A DNA stretch of 64,000 nt from Bog-257 sp963834135 (GTDB lineage Bacteria > Acidobacteriota > Terriglobia > Terriglobales > Acidobacteriaceae). Positions 63,667 through 64,000 of the stretch are shown here, one piece after another. A model generated the notes under the pieces. It searched no databases. It had not been told where the DNA came from and worked only from the letters and a program-made list of their open reading frames with translations. The stretch spans positions 62,001 to 126,000 of the forward strand of contig CAWIAN010000008.1 of NCBI GenBank assembly GCA_963834135.1, in the 5' to 3' direction. The position numbers were made by a program, and so were the translations under genes. Numbering within the stretch: the stretch's first letter is position 1; every line of letters starts with the position of its first letter.

Positions 63667-64000
63667 TTAGAAAACAGGTTTCACATTCGCAATCCAAGTC
63701 CCTGCGGGCAGGCTCGCCGCGCCCTTGCCGGAGTCACTGCTCCGCGCGGTGTGAAGCATCAAGGCCATCCAGCGCATGAGAGCGAGCCGCTCGCCTAATG
63801 AGATCTTGCTGCCCACTTCGACATGGCCGATGGCAGGTGTCTCGAGAGCTTCGACTAATTCATCCTGCGGAATGTCGCGCTTGAGCCAGAGCATCTCCGT
63901 CGGCGGGATGATGGTGTCGTCCGATCCGTGTAACAAGAGTACCGGGGCCCGCAGGAATTTTAGATGACCAGCAGGAGACGCTGCGGACAGTTGCTCGCTG
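63667..64000 (-). CDS. alpha/beta hydrolase, C-terminal part only
   Basis: The frame is open to the window edge, so the N-terminus lies outside. The 110 residues seen contain FLRAPVLLLHGSDDTIIPP, with the catalytic-triad Asp in GSDD, and AIGHVEV, the catalytic His. The nucleophile Ser is in the missing part. Substrate unknown; the pattern fits dienelactone-hydrolase-like or generic esterases. It is upstream of the threonine-dehydratase-like gene on the same strand. Confidence 0.8.
   Translation of the reverse strand, partial: SEQLSAASPAGHLKFLRAPVLLLHGSDDTIIPPTEMLWLKRDIPQDELVEALETPAIGHVEVGSKISLGERLALMRWMALMLHTARSSDSGKGAASLPAGTWIANVKPVF

Overview
The window looks like chromosomal DNA of a member of the Acidobacteriota (Terriglobia / Koribacter-like). 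This rests on gene content, not on a marker-gene search: serine/threonine kinases fused to TolB-like and TPR modules, TIGR03803-type extracellular repeats, DUF1569, UdgX, the hopanoid enzyme HpnJ, many secreted proteins of unknown role, and several short dispersed palindromes of a kind I associate with these genomes. I see no rRNA, tRNA, CRISPR array, transposase or prophage. The DNA is moderately GC-rich; I did not compute the value.

Layout. 1-3.8 kb: end of a TPR regulator-like protein, then a YcaO and a TfuA gene overlapping by 4 bp, a pair known to make peptide-backbone thioamides. 3.8-8 kb: sulfotransferase, Rieske oxygenase, a homologue of a protein I recall from [NiFe]-hydrogenase loci, then almost 1 kb without a gene. 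8-17 kb: uppS-cdsA, DUF2252, a zinc-ribbon XRE regulator, an AAA+ ATPase with a repetitive N-terminus, and a Ser/Thr kinase with TPRs. 17-26.5 kb: HD-domain protein, Spy-like protein, a racemase-family protein without the usual cysteines, secreted proteins including a T4-lysozyme-like one, glutaminyl cyclase, TrmO and a TIGR03803 repeat protein. 26.6-34.8 kb: rpsO-pnp, then envelope-sugar genes (CDP-paratose-2-epimerase-like, GT2, ugd) and a large membrane protein. 35-38 kb: three TadE/TadG-like minor pilin genes. 38-46 kb: glgX, a small zinc-ribbon protein, a Kir-type channel, HdeD, Ric/ScdA, UdgX, DUF1569, prepilin peptidase. 46-50 kb: BON lipoprotein and a NarL/DesK-type two-component pair. 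50-54 kb: secreted proteins, a paired half-size DMT exporter and hpnJ. 54-58 kb: an adaptor / TPR / TolC operon with no pump gene. 58-64 kb: YihY, queF, an MFS transporter, a probable selenoprotein, a threonine dehydratase-like enzyme and the end of an alpha/beta hydrolase.

The most striking observation is at 61775-62305. An AhpD-like (CMD family) gene has an in-frame TGA exactly where the second cysteine of the CxxC redox motif belongs, giving CxxU. A perfect 7-bp hairpin with a GGC loop starts 13 nt after the TGA, where a bacterial SECIS element is expected. Read this way the gene is full length and intact. Second in interest are the YcaO-TfuA pair, which has no recognisable precursor or substrate nearby, and a family of 20-nt hairpins whose stems carry compensatory base changes around a constant GGAA loop.
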